Positions 36,362-46,596 of a stretch of DNA of 64,000 nucleotides are shown here, in pieces (position 1 is the stretch's first letter; each line of letters opens with the position of its first letter). Origin of the DNA: a bacterium D16-51. Lineage in GTDB: Bacteria; Bacillota; Clostridia; Lachnospirales; Lachnospiraceae. Location of the stretch: positions 1 through 64,000 of the forward strand of contig RAYE01000021.1 of assembly GCA_003612285.1 (NCBI GenBank). Reading direction: 5' to 3'. The notes under the pieces are model-generated. The model saw only the letters and a list, made by a program, of their open reading frames with translations. It was not told where the DNA came from and did no database searches. Position numbers and translations under genes: made by a program.

Positions 36362-36598
36362 ATGGAATTTGAAAAACTTCAAATGATTATTTCAGAGGTA
36401 TTGTCAATTGAGCCAGAGGATGTCAGGATGGAAATGTCCTTTACAGATGATTTGGGGGCAGATTCGTTAGAAATTTTCCAGATTATGATGGGGATTGAAG
36501 AAGTATTTGATGTAGTAATAGAAGAAGGTTCAATTGAGCAGATTGAAACAGTAGAACAGGCACTTCAGGCTATTACAGAGGCGCAGACAGAAGAATGA
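36362..36598 (+). CDS. acpP: Acyl carrier protein
   Basis: The protein has 78 residues and is acidic. Its phosphopantetheine attachment site is GADSLEIFQ, with the serine conserved although the usual DSLD/E-x-VE continues as EIFQ. It carries growing acyl chains in fatty acid synthesis and supplies PlsX. AAAGGTGG precedes the ATG. Its stop overlaps an in-frame start of rnc (ATGA). Confidence 0.94.
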   Translation: MEFEKLQMIISEVLSIEPEDVRMEMSFTDDLGADSLEIFQIMMGIEEVFDVVIEEGSIEQIETVEQALQAITEAQTEE

Positions 36599-36612
36599 CA
36601 GGTGCATATGCT

Positions 36613-37326
36613 ATGAAAAATGAAGAGAGGGTAAGGCAATTTGAAAAAAGGATAGGGTATCGGTTTGAAAAGCCGGAAATCCTGGTGACAGCTTTAACGC
36701 ACAGTTCCTATTCTAATGAAAAGAAACTGCATAAATATGAATGCAACGAAAGGCTGGAATTTTTGGGCGATGCTGTTTTAGAACTTGTATCAAGCGGAAG
36801 GATTTTCCGTGAAAACCCCAAAAAGCCGGAGGGGGATTTGACAAGAATCCGTGCCAGTTACGTTTGTGAACCAACGCTTGCGCTTTGTGCAAGAGAGATT
36901 GGCCTGGGAGATTTTATCCTGCTTGGCAAGGGAGAGGACATGACTGGGGGACGGGACAGGGATTCGATTTTGTCGGACGCAATGGAGGCAACGATTGGCG
37001 CTGTATATTTAGACGGCGGCTTTTCCTGTGCAGAGAAATATGTAGAGGAATTTGTTTTAAAGGATATTGAAAAGAAAAAGCTTTTTTATGACAGCAAAAC
37101 ATATCTGCAGGAAATTGTGCAGAGAGAGCATATGGAGTTGGAATATGTGATGTTAAAGGAGGAAGGGCCGGACCATAATAAAACGTTTGTGGCAGGGGTT
37201 TTTATTGATGGGAAGCAGCTTTCTTCTGCATCCGGCAGGACGAAGAAAAAGGCGGAGCAGGCGGCTGCCTACCAGGCAATCCTGTTATTGGAAGCGAAAG
37301 GTCAGGCTTTGGGAATGGAGCAGTAG
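36613..37326 (+). CDS. rnc: Ribonuclease III
   Basis: The protein has 237 residues from the ATG at 36613, which has AGGTG 8 nt upstream. The ATG at 36595, overlapping the acpP stop, is an alternative. The catalytic signature NERLEFLGDAVLEL and the second acidic cluster SDAMEATIGAVYLDGG are intact, and a C-terminal double-stranded-RNA-binding domain (about 160-230) includes GRTKKKAEQAAA. It processes rRNA precursors and other duplex RNA. smc starts one base after its stop. Confidence 0.95.
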   Translation: MKNEERVRQFEKRIGYRFEKPEILVTALTHSSYSNEKKLHKYECNERLEFLGDAVLELVSSGRIFRENPKKPEGDLTRIRASYVCEPTLALCAREIGLGDFILLGKGEDMTGGRDRDSILSDAMEATIGAVYLDGGFSCAEKYVEEFVLKDIEKKKLFYDSKTYLQEIVQREHMELEYVMLKEEGPDHNKTFVAGVFIDGKQLSSASGRTKKKAEQAAAYQAILLLEAKGQALGMEQ

Positions 37327-37327
37327 G

Positions 37328-40300
37328 ATGTATCTGAAGAGTTTGGAAGTACATGGGTTTAAATCATTTGCCAATAAGATGCTGTTTGAATTTCACAATG
37401 GCATTACGGCAATTGTCGGGCCGAATGGGAGCGGAAAGAGCAATGTCGCGGATGCTGTCCGGTGGGTGCTTGGAGAGCAGAGCGCAAAGCAGCTTCGTGG
37501 GGCAAAGATGGAGGATGTCATTTTTGCGGGGACGCAGATGCGCAAGCCATTGGGCTATGCCTATGTAGCAATTACGATTAGCAATGAAGACCATAAGCTG
37601 AATGTCCCTTATGAAGAGGTAAAGATTGCCAGGAGGGTATACCGTTCTGGGGAAAGTGAATATTTGCTAAATGGCGCTTCCTGCCGTCTGAAAGATGTAC
37701 AGGAGCTTTTGTTTGATACGGGGATTGGAAAAGAAGGGTATTCGATTATCGGGCAGGGGCAGATTGACAGGATTTTAAGCGGAAAGCCGGAAGAGAGGCG
37801 CGAGCTGTTTGACGAGGCGGCGGGCATCGTAAAGTATAAAAAAAGAAAAGCGGCGGCTGAACGGAACTTAGAAGAAGAAGAGCAGAACCTTATCCGGGTT
37901 GAAGATATTTTATCTGAACTGGAAAAGCAGGTGGAGCCGCTTCAGAAGCAGTCGGAAAAAGCCAGGGAATATCTTTCTTATAGGGATACGCTGCGTAATC
38001 TGGATATCAACCTTTTTTTATCAGAGTATGACAGGATTCACGATGAAATCGCAGAGACCGAGCGGAAGCAGGAAATTGCATTAAAAGATTTGGAGGACGC
38101 CAAAGGGGAATTTGAGCAGGCAAAGGAAGAATATCTTGCGTTAGATGCAAAGCTGGAAACGCTGGGAAAGGAATTAGAGCAGAGGAAAGAAGCCCGTTCT
38201 GCAAAGCAGGTTGCTTTAAACCAGTCAGAGGGCGAGGTTAATTTATTAAAAGAACAGATTAATACGGTGATGCAGAATAAGGCGCACAGCCTGGAACAGA
38301 TTGCCTCCCTGAAAGAGCGGATAGAAGCGGCAAGGAAAGAAGAGGACATGTATGCTGCCCAGAAAGAGACGGCAGATAATGCGTTACGGGAGCTTACAGA
38401 GGGACAGGCAGAAGCAGAAAAGGCCGTACAGGAAAAGGCGGCAAAGATAGCTTCGCTTGAAGAGGAAGCCGGGCAGTGTAATAAAGAGTTACTGTCTTAC
38501 CTGAATGAAAATACCAGCGTAAAAACAGAACAGGAACGGATAAAGACGCTTTTGGAACAGAATAATATAGAGAAAGCAGAGCTTACGAAAAGAATCCTGG
38601 AGAATAAAACAGAAGCTTCTGTATTGGAAGAAACGTTAAATACACAAAAGAATGCATTAGAAGAAATTAACGGTAAAATTGAAGCGGTCGATGCGTCCCT
38701 GACAGAAACACGCTGCGTTCTTGACCTTGCGCAGAAGGACAGGGAAGCGCTGCGGCAGGAGCACAGGGACGTCCAGCAGCAGTACCATATAGAAAATTCC
38801 CGTCTGCAGTCCCTGCGCAACCTGACAGAACGTTATGAAGGGTATGGGCAGAGCATAAAAAGGGTAATGGAGCAGAAAAAGAGTAATACAGGGATTGTAG
38901 GCGTTGTTGCCGATATTCTTTCTGTCCAAAAGGAATATGAGCTTGCTGTTGAGACAGCGCTTGGCGGGAGCATCCAGAATATTGTAACAAAGGATGAGCA
39001 GACTGCAAAAGCAATGATTGCGTTTTTAAAAAAGAACCGGTTTGGGCGCGCGACATTCCTGCCGCTTACAAATATTAAGGCAAAGCCTGTAAACCTGTCA
39101 GGGAATATTCTGTCAGAACCAGGGGTGGTTGGGATGGCTTCCGGCCTTGTAAAAGCAGAGGAGGCATTTTCTAACCTTGTCGAATACCTGCTTGGGCGTT
39201 TTGTTGTGGTTGACACAATTGATAATGCTTCGGCCCTTGCCAGGAAATATCACTATACAATACGGATTGTAACTTTAGAAGGGGAACTTTTAAACCCGGG
39301 CGGCTCTATGTCGGGCGGGGCGTTTCGCAGCAACCAGAACCTGCTTGGGCGGCGGCGTGAGATGGAAGCCTTAGAAAAACAGGCAGGAGAATTAAACAGA
39401 AAGCTTTCAGAATTAACAGAAGAGATAGAAAAAAAGAAAACGGCAAGGCAGGAACTTTTGCAGCAGATGGAATCTGGGCAGAAAATCCGCCAGGAACTAA
39501 GCCTAAAACAGAATACAACTACATTAAATTATGACCGTGCCGTAAAAGATATGACGAAAAACAAAGAAAATTATGATTTGGTTTGTCTTGAGCAGGCAGA
39601 GCTTATGAAGCGGCGGGAAGAACTGGAACAGGAGATTGGGCGGATTAATGAGAAGGTGCGTTCCAATGAATGCCTTGAGAAGGAAAAAGAAGGGCGTCTT
39701 GCTTTGCTTAACCGGCAAATAGAGGAAATAAGGGGTGAGCAGGAACAGTTAATGTTGGAAAATTCGGGGCTTTTACAGGAGATTTCGGCACAAAGCCAGG
39801 GACGCCAGTTTATTGAAGAAAACAGGAACCGTATCCGGGAGACGCTTTATTCCCTGGAAGGGGAAATGGAACTTGCCAGCCAAAGTGGGAAGGATGCAGA
39901 TTTCCAGGTACAAAAGAAGCAGGAGGAGATTCAGGAGACACAGGAAAGAATTGCCTCAATCCAGAAACAGATAAAAGAACTTACAGAAGGGATAGAGGAA
40001 GAAACTGCCAGACGGGAAGAGCTTTCTGTGCGTCATAAAGGATTTTTTGAGAAGCGGGAAGAGCTATCGGCGAGGAAAGGTGATTTGGACAAAGAGTGCT
40101 TCCGTTTAAGTAGCCAGAAGGAGAAACTTGCAGAAAAAACAGATACGTATACCAATTATATGTGGGAGCAGTATGAACTGACTTACCATGCCGCTAAAGC
40201 AAATAAAACAGAAGTCCCTTACAGCACAGCGCAGATGAGAAGTGAGATTACTAAATTAAAGAGCCAGATGAAGGCGCTTGGCGACGTCAATATTAATGCG

Positions 40301-40891
40301 ATTGAGCAGTTTCAGGAGGTGCAGGAACGGTATGGGCTGTTAAGCACGCAGCACAGCGATTTGATTGAGGCTGCAAATGTCCTGAAAGGGATTATTGAAG
40401 AACTGGACACAGAAATGCGCAGGCAGTTTGAAGAACAGTTTAAGGAAATCAGGATACGTTTTGATAAAGTATTTTGCGAGTTGTTTGGCGGCGGGCGCGG
40501 CACATTGGAACTTACAGAAGGGGAAGATATCCTGCTTGCAGGAATCCGTATCGTGGCGCAGCCTCCTGGGAAAAAGCTGCAGAATATGATGCAGTTATCT
40601 GGTGGGGAAAAGGCATTGACGGCAATTGCGCTGCTTTTTGCAATCCAGAGTTTAAAACCTTCGCCATTCTGTCTATTAGATGAAATAGAGGCAGCGTTGG
40701 ATGATTCTAATGTAAGCCGCTATGCAGAATATTTACATAAGCTTACAAAGGATACACAGTTTATTGTGATAACGCACCGGCGCGGTACAATGAACGCTGC
40801 AGATATCCTCTATGGGATTACGATGCAGGAAAAAGGGGTGTCAACCTTAGTATCTGTCAGTCTTTTGGATGAAAAAGAGATTGCAAATTAA
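37328..40891 (+). CDS. smc: Chromosome segregation ATPase SMC
   Basis: The protein has 1187 residues from the ATG at 37328 (MYLKSLEVHGFKSFA). An upstream in-frame extension lies inside rnc and is not credible. Walker A is AIVGPNGSGKSNVADA. Long coiled coils flank a hinge near residues 510-640 (GYGQSIKRVMEQ to PGGSMSGGAFRSN). The C-terminal head has the ABC signature QLSGGEKALTAIALLFA and Walker B FCLLDEIEAALD. SMC condenses and segregates the nucleoid with ScpA and ScpB, which are not in this window. rnc-smc-ftsY is the conserved order. Confidence 0.97.
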   Translation: MYLKSLEVHGFKSFANKMLFEFHNGITAIVGPNGSGKSNVADAVRWVLGEQSAKQLRGAKMEDVIFAGTQMRKPLGYAYVAITISNEDHKLNVPYEEVKIARRVYRSGESEYLLNGASCRLKDVQELLFDTGIGKEGYSIIGQGQIDRILSGKPEERRELFDEAAGIVKYKKRKAAAERNLEEEEQNLIRVEDILSELEKQVEPLQKQSEKAREYLSYRDTLRNLDINLFLSEYDRIHDEIAETERKQEIALKDLEDAKGEFEQAKEEYLALDAKLETLGKELEQRKEARSAKQVALNQSEGEVNLLKEQINTVMQNKAHSLEQIASLKERIEAARKEEDMYAAQKETADNALRELTEGQAEAEKAVQEKAAKIASLEEEAGQCNKELLSYLNENTSVKTEQERIKTLLEQNNIEKAELTKRILENKTEASVLEETLNTQKNALEEINGKIEAVDASLTETRCVLDLAQKDREALRQEHRDVQQQYHIENSRLQSLRNLTERYEGYGQSIKRVMEQKKSNTGIVGVVADILSVQKEYELAVETALGGSIQNIVTKDEQTAKAMIAFLKKNRFGRATFLPLTNIKAKPVNLSGNILSEPGVVGMASGLVKAEEAFSNLVEYLLGRFVVVDTIDNASALARKYHYTIRIVTLEGELLNPGGSMSGGAFRSNQNLLGRRREMEALEKQAGELNRKLSELTEEIEKKKTARQELLQQMESGQKIRQELSLKQNTTTLNYDRAVKDMTKNKENYDLVCLEQAELMKRREELEQEIGRINEKVRSNECLEKEKEGRLALLNRQIEEIRGEQEQLMLENSGLLQEISAQSQGRQFIEENRNRIRETLYSLEGEMELASQSGKDADFQVQKKQEEIQETQERIASIQKQIKELTEGIEEETARREELSVRHKGFFEKREELSARKGDLDKECFRLSSQKEKLAEKTDTYTNYMWEQYELTYHAAKANKTEVPYSTAQMRSEITKLKSQMKALGDVNINAIEQFQEVQERYGLLSTQHSDLIEAANVLKGIIEELDTEMRRQFEEQFKEIRIRFDKVFCELFGGGRGTLELTEGEDILLAGIRIVAQPPGKKLQNMMQLSGGEKALTAIALLFAIQSLKPSPFCLLDEIEAALDDSNVSRYAEYLHKLTKDTQFIVITHRRGTMNAADILYGITMQEKGVSTLVSVSLLDEKEIAN

Positions 40892-40944
40892 TAGAAAAAG
40901 AGATAAAATAAACTTTTATGTGATATGAAAGATGGAGGCTAGAA

Positions 40945-41871
40945 ATGGGAGAGAAAAAAGGTTTTTTTGGGAAACTGATTAGCGGGCTTACGAAGACAAG
41001 GGATAACCTGAAATCAGGGATTGATTCTCTTTTCAGTGGATTTTCGGAAATTGACGAAGATTTTTATGAGGAATTAGAAGAAATTCTGATAATGGCCGAT
41101 ATTGGCGTTAATACTACAGAAAAGATTATTGAAAACCTCAGGGAAAAGGTGAAGGAGCAGAAAATTAAGGAAATTGCAGTATGCCGCCAGCTTTTGATTG
41201 ATTCCATTAAAGAGCAGATGCGCGTGAATGAAACGGCATATGAATTTGAAAACAGCCGTTCCGTTGTACTTTTGATTGGCGTGAACGGAGTGGGCAAGAC
41301 CACTTCGGTAGGGAAGCTTGCAGGGCAGTTAAAAGCGCAGGGGAAAAAGGTGATTGTTGCGGCGGCAGATACATTCCGTGCTGCGGCTATTGAGCAGCTT
41401 ACAGAATGGGCAAACCGTGCGAACGTAGAGATTATTTCCGGGCAGGAAGGCGGCGACCCGGCTTCCGTAGTGTATGACGCTGTGAATGCTGCAAAGGCGA
41501 GAAAGGCAGATGTATTGATTTGTGATACGGCAGGGCGGCTTCATAATAAAAAGAACCTGATGGAAGAACTGAAAAAAATCAACCGGATTATTGACCGGGA
41601 GTTTCCGGATGCACACCGGGAAACCCTGGTGGTTTTAGACGGCACGACTGGGCAGAACGCACTGGCGCAGGCAAGGCAGTTTGGCGAGGTGGCAGACCTT
41701 ACGGGGATTGTGCTGACAAAGTTAGATGGGACGGCAAAAGGCGGGATTGCAATTGCAATCCAGTCAGAGATGAATATTCCGGTAAAATATATTGGAATCG
41801 GTGAAAAGATTGACGATTTACAGAAATTTAATGCAGACTCCTTTGTGGACGCCTTGTTTGAAGGGCACTGA
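40945..41871 (+). CDS. ftsY: Signal recognition particle receptor FtsY
   Basis: The protein has 308 residues with a short charged A domain and the NG GTPase: LLIGVNGVGKTTSVGKLA, AADTFRAAAIEQL, ICDTAGRLHNKKNLM and LTKLDGTAKGG. It docks ribosome-SRP complexes at the membrane. The ATG at 40945 has GATGGAGG upstream. Position after smc is conserved in Firmicutes. Confidence 0.96.
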   Translation: MGEKKGFFGKLISGLTKTRDNLKSGIDSLFSGFSEIDEDFYEELEEILIMADIGVNTTEKIIENLREKVKEQKIKEIAVCRQLLIDSIKEQMRVNETAYEFENSRSVVLLIGVNGVGKTTSVGKLAGQLKAQGKKVIVAAADTFRAAAIEQLTEWANRANVEIISGQEGGDPASVVYDAVNAAKARKADVLICDTAGRLHNKKNLMEELKKINRIIDREFPDAHRETLVVLDGTTGQNALAQARQFGEVADLTGIVLTKLDGTAKGGIAIAIQSEMNIPVKYIGIGEKIDDLQKFNADSFVDALFEGH

Positions 41872-41952
41872 TGGGAAAAGGATAAGTGTGTAAGAAACTC
41901 TAAATTTAAAGCAGAGGTGAATGAGGTTCACCTTGCAGAAATGAGGAAGATT

Positions 41953-43170
41953 ATGATGACATTGGAAAAATTTGAAGAAGCTTCGGAAAAAGTGAAAGAG
42001 GTTGTGCTTTCGACGAATTTAATTTACAGTGAGTATTTTTCGGATAAAACGGGAAATAAGGTATATTTTAAACCGGAAAATATGCAGTACACAGGGGCAT
42101 ATAAAGTCCGGGGCGCATATTACAAAATCAGTACATTAAGTGACGAAGAGCGGAAAAAGGGGCTGATTACGGCTTCTGCCGGAAACCATGCGCAGGGTGT
42201 TGCCTATGCTGCAAAGATTTATGGCGTTCCGGCCACGATTGTAATGCCGACGACTACCCCGTTAATTAAGGTAAACCGTACGAAAGGTTATGGGGCGCGT
42301 GTTATTTTATATGGAAATGTATATGATGAGTCCTGCCAGTATGCGTTAAAGCTTGCAAAAGAACAGGGGCTTACCTTTGTGCACCCGTTTAATGATGAGA
42401 CGGTGGCGACCGGGCAGGGGACGATTGCCATGGAGATTTTTAAGGAACTTCCGACCGTTGATATTATTCTGGTGCCAATTGGCGGGGGCGGCCTGGCGGC
42501 GGGCGTTTCTACTTTAGTAAAGCTTTTAAACCCAAAGATTAAAGTGATTGGCGTGGAGCCTTCCGGGGCAAGCTGCATGAAGGCGTCTTTAGAAGCGGGG
42601 AAGGTTGTAACGCTTCCGGGGGTAGATACCATCGCAGATGGCACGGCAGTAAAAACGCCGGGGGATGTTGTGTTCCCTTATATCCAGAAAAATGTTGATG
42701 AAATTATTGCAGTGGACGACCAGGAGCTGATTGTCAATTTCCTGGATGTTATGGAAAACCATAAAATGCTTGTGGAAAATTCAGGGCTTTTGACCGTGGC
42801 GGCATTAAGCCATCTGGACTGCAAAAAGAAAAAGGTGGTGTCTATTTTAAGCGGGGGCAATATGGATATTATTACCTTGTCTTCTGTAGTCCAGCATGGG
42901 CTGATTCAGAGGGGGCGTGTGTTTACCGTATCCATCCTGCTTCCGGACAGGCCGGGGGAGCTGGAAAAGGTTGCCGGGGTGCTTGCGCAGATGCAGGGAA
43001 ATGTCATCCGCCTGGAGCATAACCAGTTTGTCAGCATCAACCGGAATGCAGAGGTGGAACTGCGCATTACGCTGGAGGCGTTTGGGCAGGAGCATAAAAA
43101 GGATATTATTGAGGCGCTCCGTAAAAAGGGGTATGCCCCAAAGGAGGAAAGCCCAACAGGGATTTATTAG
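41953..43170 (+). CDS. ilvA: Threonine ammonia-lyase (threonine dehydratase) with ACT domain
   Basis: The protein has about 405 residues from ATG 41953 or 41956 (GAGG 5-8 nt upstream). This PLP fold-type II enzyme has the lysine motif NMQYTGAYKVRGAYYK, the phosphate loop PIGGGGLAAGV and LSGGNMD. A single C-terminal ACT domain starts at VFTVSILLPDRPGELEKVAG. It deaminates threonine to 2-oxobutyrate, either for isoleucine synthesis or catabolism. One ACT domain fits the short catabolic/biosynthetic form. A small inverted repeat, AGGTGAA/TTCACCT, lies just upstream. No ilv genes adjoin it. Confidence 0.92.
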   Translation: MMTLEKFEEASEKVKEVVLSTNLIYSEYFSDKTGNKVYFKPENMQYTGAYKVRGAYYKISTLSDEERKKGLITASAGNHAQGVAYAAKIYGVPATIVMPTTTPLIKVNRTKGYGARVILYGNVYDESCQYALKLAKEQGLTFVHPFNDETVATGQGTIAMEIFKELPTVDIILVPIGGGGLAAGVSTLVKLLNPKIKVIGVEPSGASCMKASLEAGKVVTLPGVDTIADGTAVKTPGDVVFPYIQKNVDEIIAVDDQELIVNFLDVMENHKMLVENSGLLTVAALSHLDCKKKKVVSILSGGNMDIITLSSVVQHGLIQRGRVFTVSILLPDRPGELEKVAGVLAQMQGNVIRLEHNQFVSINRNAEVELRITLEAFGQEHKKDIIEALRKKGYAPKEESPTGIY

Positions 43171-43227
43171 TTATGGCAGGGAGTATAAACTGTGAAGTAC
43201 AGTATAGAGGAAAAGATGGAGGCAGAT

Positions 43228-44484
43228 ATGGAGCAGGAGATAATGTATTTTCGTGAAAATGCAAAAGGGCAGGAACTTTTGCATACGCCGGGCGGTGTGC
43301 GTGATATTTATGGCATGGAATGCGCAAGGAAATTAAAAGTGGAAAAAGAGGTTCATGGTGTGATGGAATCTTATGGTTTCCATGATATTGAGACGCCTGC
43401 TTTTGAATATTTTGATATTTTCAGTAAAGAGCGTGGGACAGTACATTCTAAGGAAATGTTCAAATTTTTTGACCGTGGGAATAATACGCTGGTGCTGCGT
43501 CCTGATGTAACGCCTTCCATTGCCCGCTGCGTGGCAAAATACCACAGGGAGGAACAGCTTCCTATCCGTTTGTGCTATACTGGGAATACATTTGTAAATA
43601 CAAGCCCATATAAAGGGAAACTGCAGGAAGTGACGCAGGTTGGCGCAGAGCTTTTTAATGATGATACATCAGATGCGGATGCAGAGATGGTCGCGATTAT
43701 GATTGAAAGCCTGTTAAAAAGCGGATTAAAGGAATTTCAGCTTGAGGTTGGGCATGCCGGATTTTTCCGGGGGCTGGCAGAGGAAGCGGGATTTGAGGAT
43801 TATGAGACAGAAGAATTGCGCCGCCTGATTGAAAGCAAGAATTTTTTTGGCGCAGAAGAGCTGCTTGACAGCCTGACTGTGGCAGGGCCGTTAAAAGAGA
43901 TTTTTTTGAAGCTGCCAGAGTTACAGGGGGATTTAAAAGAATGTACGGCATTTATACAAGAGCGCACAGAAAATAAGCAGGTACTTGCAGCGTTGGAACG
44001 CCTGATGAAGGTAGAGTCTATTCTTGGTTTATATGGCTTCTTAGACTATGTTACAATTGATTTTAGTATGTTGAGCCAGTACAGTTATTATACAGGTGTG
44101 ATATTTAAGGCATACACATATGGAAGCGGGGAAGCGCTTGCAACAGGCGGGCGGTATGACGGCCTTGTAAAGCAGTTTGGGATGGATGCGCCGGCGATAG
44201 GGCTTGCCATTGTGGTTGACCAGCTTATGTTAGCCTTGTCAAGGCAGAAGCTTTTTGTAGAGGAGAAACTTGGCGGCACGATTTTACTCTATCCGCAGGC
44301 TCTTCGGAAAGAGGCGCTGGAGCTTGCAGAAAAACGCCGGAAAACAGGGGAGAGGATACAGATGCTGCGCAAGTCTTCCAGAAGGCCTTTTGAGGAGTAT
44401 AAAGAGTATGCAAAAAGAATGGAGGCAGATGTTTTGCTTTACCTGGAAACGGAAGAAAAATTAACCGCGGTTGAAATTGATTAA
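43228..44484 (+). CDS. hisZ: ATP phosphoribosyltransferase regulatory subunit
   Basis: The protein has about 418 residues. The start is the ATG at 43228 (GGAGG upstream); 43216 or GTG 43192 are possible. It is a catalytically inactive HisRS paralogue. The opening LLHTPGGVRDIYG and the motif 2-like TLVLRPDVTPSIARC are followed by GGRYDGLVKQFG in place of the tRNA-synthetase anticodon-binding part. HisZ forms the octameric complex with short HisG and confers histidine feedback. hisG begins 19 bp after its stop. Confidence 0.92.
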   Translation: MEQEIMYFRENAKGQELLHTPGGVRDIYGMECARKLKVEKEVHGVMESYGFHDIETPAFEYFDIFSKERGTVHSKEMFKFFDRGNNTLVLRPDVTPSIARCVAKYHREEQLPIRLCYTGNTFVNTSPYKGKLQEVTQVGAELFNDDTSDADAEMVAIMIESLLKSGLKEFQLEVGHAGFFRGLAEEAGFEDYETEELRRLIESKNFFGAEELLDSLTVAGPLKEIFLKLPELQGDLKECTAFIQERTENKQVLAALERLMKVESILGLYGFLDYVTIDFSMLSQYSYYTGVIFKAYTYGSGEALATGGRYDGLVKQFGMDAPAIGLAIVVDQLMLALSRQKLFVEEKLGGTILLYPQALRKEALELAEKRRKTGERIQMLRKSSRRPFEEYKEYAKRMEADVLLYLETEEKLTAVEID

Positions 44485-44502
44485 AATGTGAAAGGGAAAG
44501 AA

Positions 44503-45144
44503 ATGAAATATATTACATTTGCACTGGCAAAGGGAAGGCTGGCAAAGCAGACATTGGGGCTGTTGGAGCAAATTGGGATTACCTGTGAGGAGATGAAGGA
44601 CGAAAAGACAAGAAAGTTGATTTTTGTCAATGAAGAGCTAGGCTTTAAGTTCTTTTTGTCAAAAGCAACAGACGTCCCGACTTATGTGGAAATGGGCGCT
44701 GCTGACATTGGCGTGGTAGGGAAAGACACCATTTTAGAAGAGGGCAGGAAATTATATGAAGTCCTGGATTTGAACTGTGGGAAATGCCGTATGTGCGTGG
44801 CAGGGCCTTCAAGCGCAAAGGAACTTTTAAAGAATGGTTCCTTAATCCGTGTGGCAAGCAAATATCCGGCAATCGCAAAAGATTATTTTTATAATAAAAA
44901 GCATCAGACAGCAGAAATCATAAAATTAAATGGTTCTGTAGAGCTTGCGCCAATTGTCGGGCTGTCAGAAGTGATTGTCGATATTGTGGAAACAGGTTCT
45001 ACTTTAAAGGAAAATGGGCTGGAAGTCCTGGAAGAAATCTGTCCGCTGTCTGCCCGCGTTGTTGTAAATGAGGTTAGCATGAAAATGCAGCATGAGCGTA
45101 TTACAAAGTTGATACAGCAGTTAAAAACTGTGATTCCAAGATAA
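44503..45144 (+). CDS. hisG: ATP phosphoribosyltransferase catalytic subunit, short form
   Basis: The protein has 213 residues from ATG 44503, lacking the C-terminal regulatory domain of long HisG, consistent with hisZ directly upstream. Signatures are ITFALAKGRLAKQTL, ATDVPTYVEMGAADIGVVGKD and the PRPP loop DIVETGSTLKENGL. It performs the first step of histidine synthesis, joining ATP and PRPP. Confidence 0.95.
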   Translation: MKYITFALAKGRLAKQTLGLLEQIGITCEEMKDEKTRKLIFVNEELGFKFFLSKATDVPTYVEMGAADIGVVGKDTILEEGRKLYEVLDLNCGKCRMCVAGPSSAKELLKNGSLIRVASKYPAIAKDYFYNKKHQTAEIIKLNGSVELAPIVGLSEVIVDIVETGSTLKENGLEVLEEICPLSARVVVNEVSMKMQHERITKLIQQLKTVIPR

Positions 45145-45163
45145 AAGGAAAAGAGGGATAAGA

Positions 45164-46462
45164 GTGAGAATTGTAAAACTGACGGAGAAAGAAAAATCGA
45201 ATATTTTGGAAAATCTTCTAAAGAGAAGCCCAGGCCAGTATGGAGAGTATGAAGCTTCTGTAAGCCAGATACTGGAAGATGTGCGTACAAAAAAGGATCA
45301 GGCGTTGTTTGAATATACCCGTAAATTTGACGGGGTGGAACTGGCAGAGGATACGCTCTGTGTGACAGAGGAAGAAATTAAGGAAGCTTATGAAAAGGTA
45401 GATTCCCATCTGATAGATATTATCCGTAAGTCATTAAAAAATATCAGGGAATACCATGAGAAGCAGGTGCGCTACAGCTGGTTTGACAGTAAACCGGATG
45501 GGACGCTTTTGGGACAGAAAATAACGCCGTTAAGCCGTGTCGGCGTCTATGTGCCAGGCGGGAAAGCTGCATATCCGTCTTCTGTACTGATGAATATCGT
45601 ACCGGCAAAAGTGGCTGGCGTGGAAAAGATTATTATGACAACGCCGCCTGGAAAAGATGGAAAGGTATATCCTGTAACATTAGTGGCAGCAAAAGAGGCC
45701 GGCGTGGATGAGGTGTATAAGGCTGGCGGGGCGCAGGCAATCGGCGCGCTTGCCTATGGGACGGAAAGCATCCAAAAAGTAGATAAAATTGTAGGGCCGG
45801 GAAATATATTTGTGGCTTTGGCAAAGAAGGCGGTTTACGGACATGTCAGTATTGATTCGGTAGCAGGGCCAAGTGAGATTCTTGTGCTTGCAGATGAAAC
45901 GGCGAATCCGATATATGTTGCGGCTGATTTACTGTCCCAGGCAGAACATGACGAAATGGCGTCCGCAATACTGATTACAACAAGCCAAAAGCTGGCAGAA
46001 GAAGTCTCTAAAGAGACGGACAGGTTTATAAAAGAACTGTCCCGTGGCGAAATTATCCAGAAATCGTTAGACCAGTACGGTTATATCCTGGTGGCAGAAT
46101 CTATGGAAGAAGCAATTGAAACGGCAAATGAGATTGCTTCGGAGCATTTGGAGATTGTGACAAAAAATCCATTTGATACAATGACAAGAATCCGGAATGC
46201 AGGGGCGATTTTTTTGGGAGAGTATAGCAGTGAGCCGCTGGGGGATTATTTTGCAGGGCCAAATCATGTGCTTCCGACAAATGGGACGGCAAAATTTTTC
46301 TCGCCGCTTTCTGTAGATGATTTTATAAAGAAGTCCAGTATTATTTCTTATTCTAGGGAAGCGTTGGAACTGGTTCATAAGGACATAGAGGAATTTGCAT
46401 GTTCAGAGGGGCTTACAGCACATGCCAACTCCATTGCCGTACGTTTTCCAGGGCGCAGTTGA
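45164..46462 (+). CDS. hisD: Histidinol dehydrogenase
   Basis: The protein has 432 residues from GTG 45164 (GAGGGAT upstream). Typical segments are YVPGGKAAYPSSVLMN, AGGAQAIGALAYGT, VDKIVGPGNIFVA, AGPSEILVLAD, LLSQAEHDEMASA and FAGPNHVLPTNGTAKF, which include the zinc and catalytic histidines. It oxidises histidinol to histidine in two NAD-dependent steps. It follows hisG by 19 bp in one operon. Confidence 0.96.
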   Translation: MRIVKLTEKEKSNILENLLKRSPGQYGEYEASVSQILEDVRTKKDQALFEYTRKFDGVELAEDTLCVTEEEIKEAYEKVDSHLIDIIRKSLKNIREYHEKQVRYSWFDSKPDGTLLGQKITPLSRVGVYVPGGKAAYPSSVLMNIVPAKVAGVEKIIMTTPPGKDGKVYPVTLVAAKEAGVDEVYKAGGAQAIGALAYGTESIQKVDKIVGPGNIFVALAKKAVYGHVSIDSVAGPSEILVLADETANPIYVAADLLSQAEHDEMASAILITTSQKLAEEVSKETDRFIKELSRGEIIQKSLDQYGYILVAESMEEAIETANEIASEHLEIVTKNPFDTMTRIRNAGAIFLGEYSSEPLGDYFAGPNHVLPTNGTAKFFSPLSVDDFIKKSSIISYSREALELVHKDIEEFACSEGLTAHANSIAVRFPGRS

Positions 46463-46520
46463 AACCGGTTGTGAACCCCTGACATGTGGGGATGTTACAG
46501 AATCCTTGGAAATATTGGAT

Positions 46521-46549
46521 TTGCCTGAAAGAGTAAAATAGGGTATACT
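46521..46549 (+). promoter_or_regulatory. Internal promoter upstream of hisB
   Basis: TTGCCT (46521-46526), a 17-bp spacer and TATACT (46544-46549) lie in the 134-bp gap between hisD and hisB. The gap also holds a CCCC/GGGG hairpin near 46477-46491. The histidine genes may therefore form two units. Confidence 0.55.
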
Positions 46550-46596
46550 AGATAAAAGATTATTTATGGTTCTAAGGAAAGGGTTGGTTTATTGTT

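Noticed and set aside
37187-37327. Upstream extension of the smc frame
   Set aside because: It lies inside rnc, has no conserved residues, and the ATG at 37328 gives the standard SMC N-terminus.
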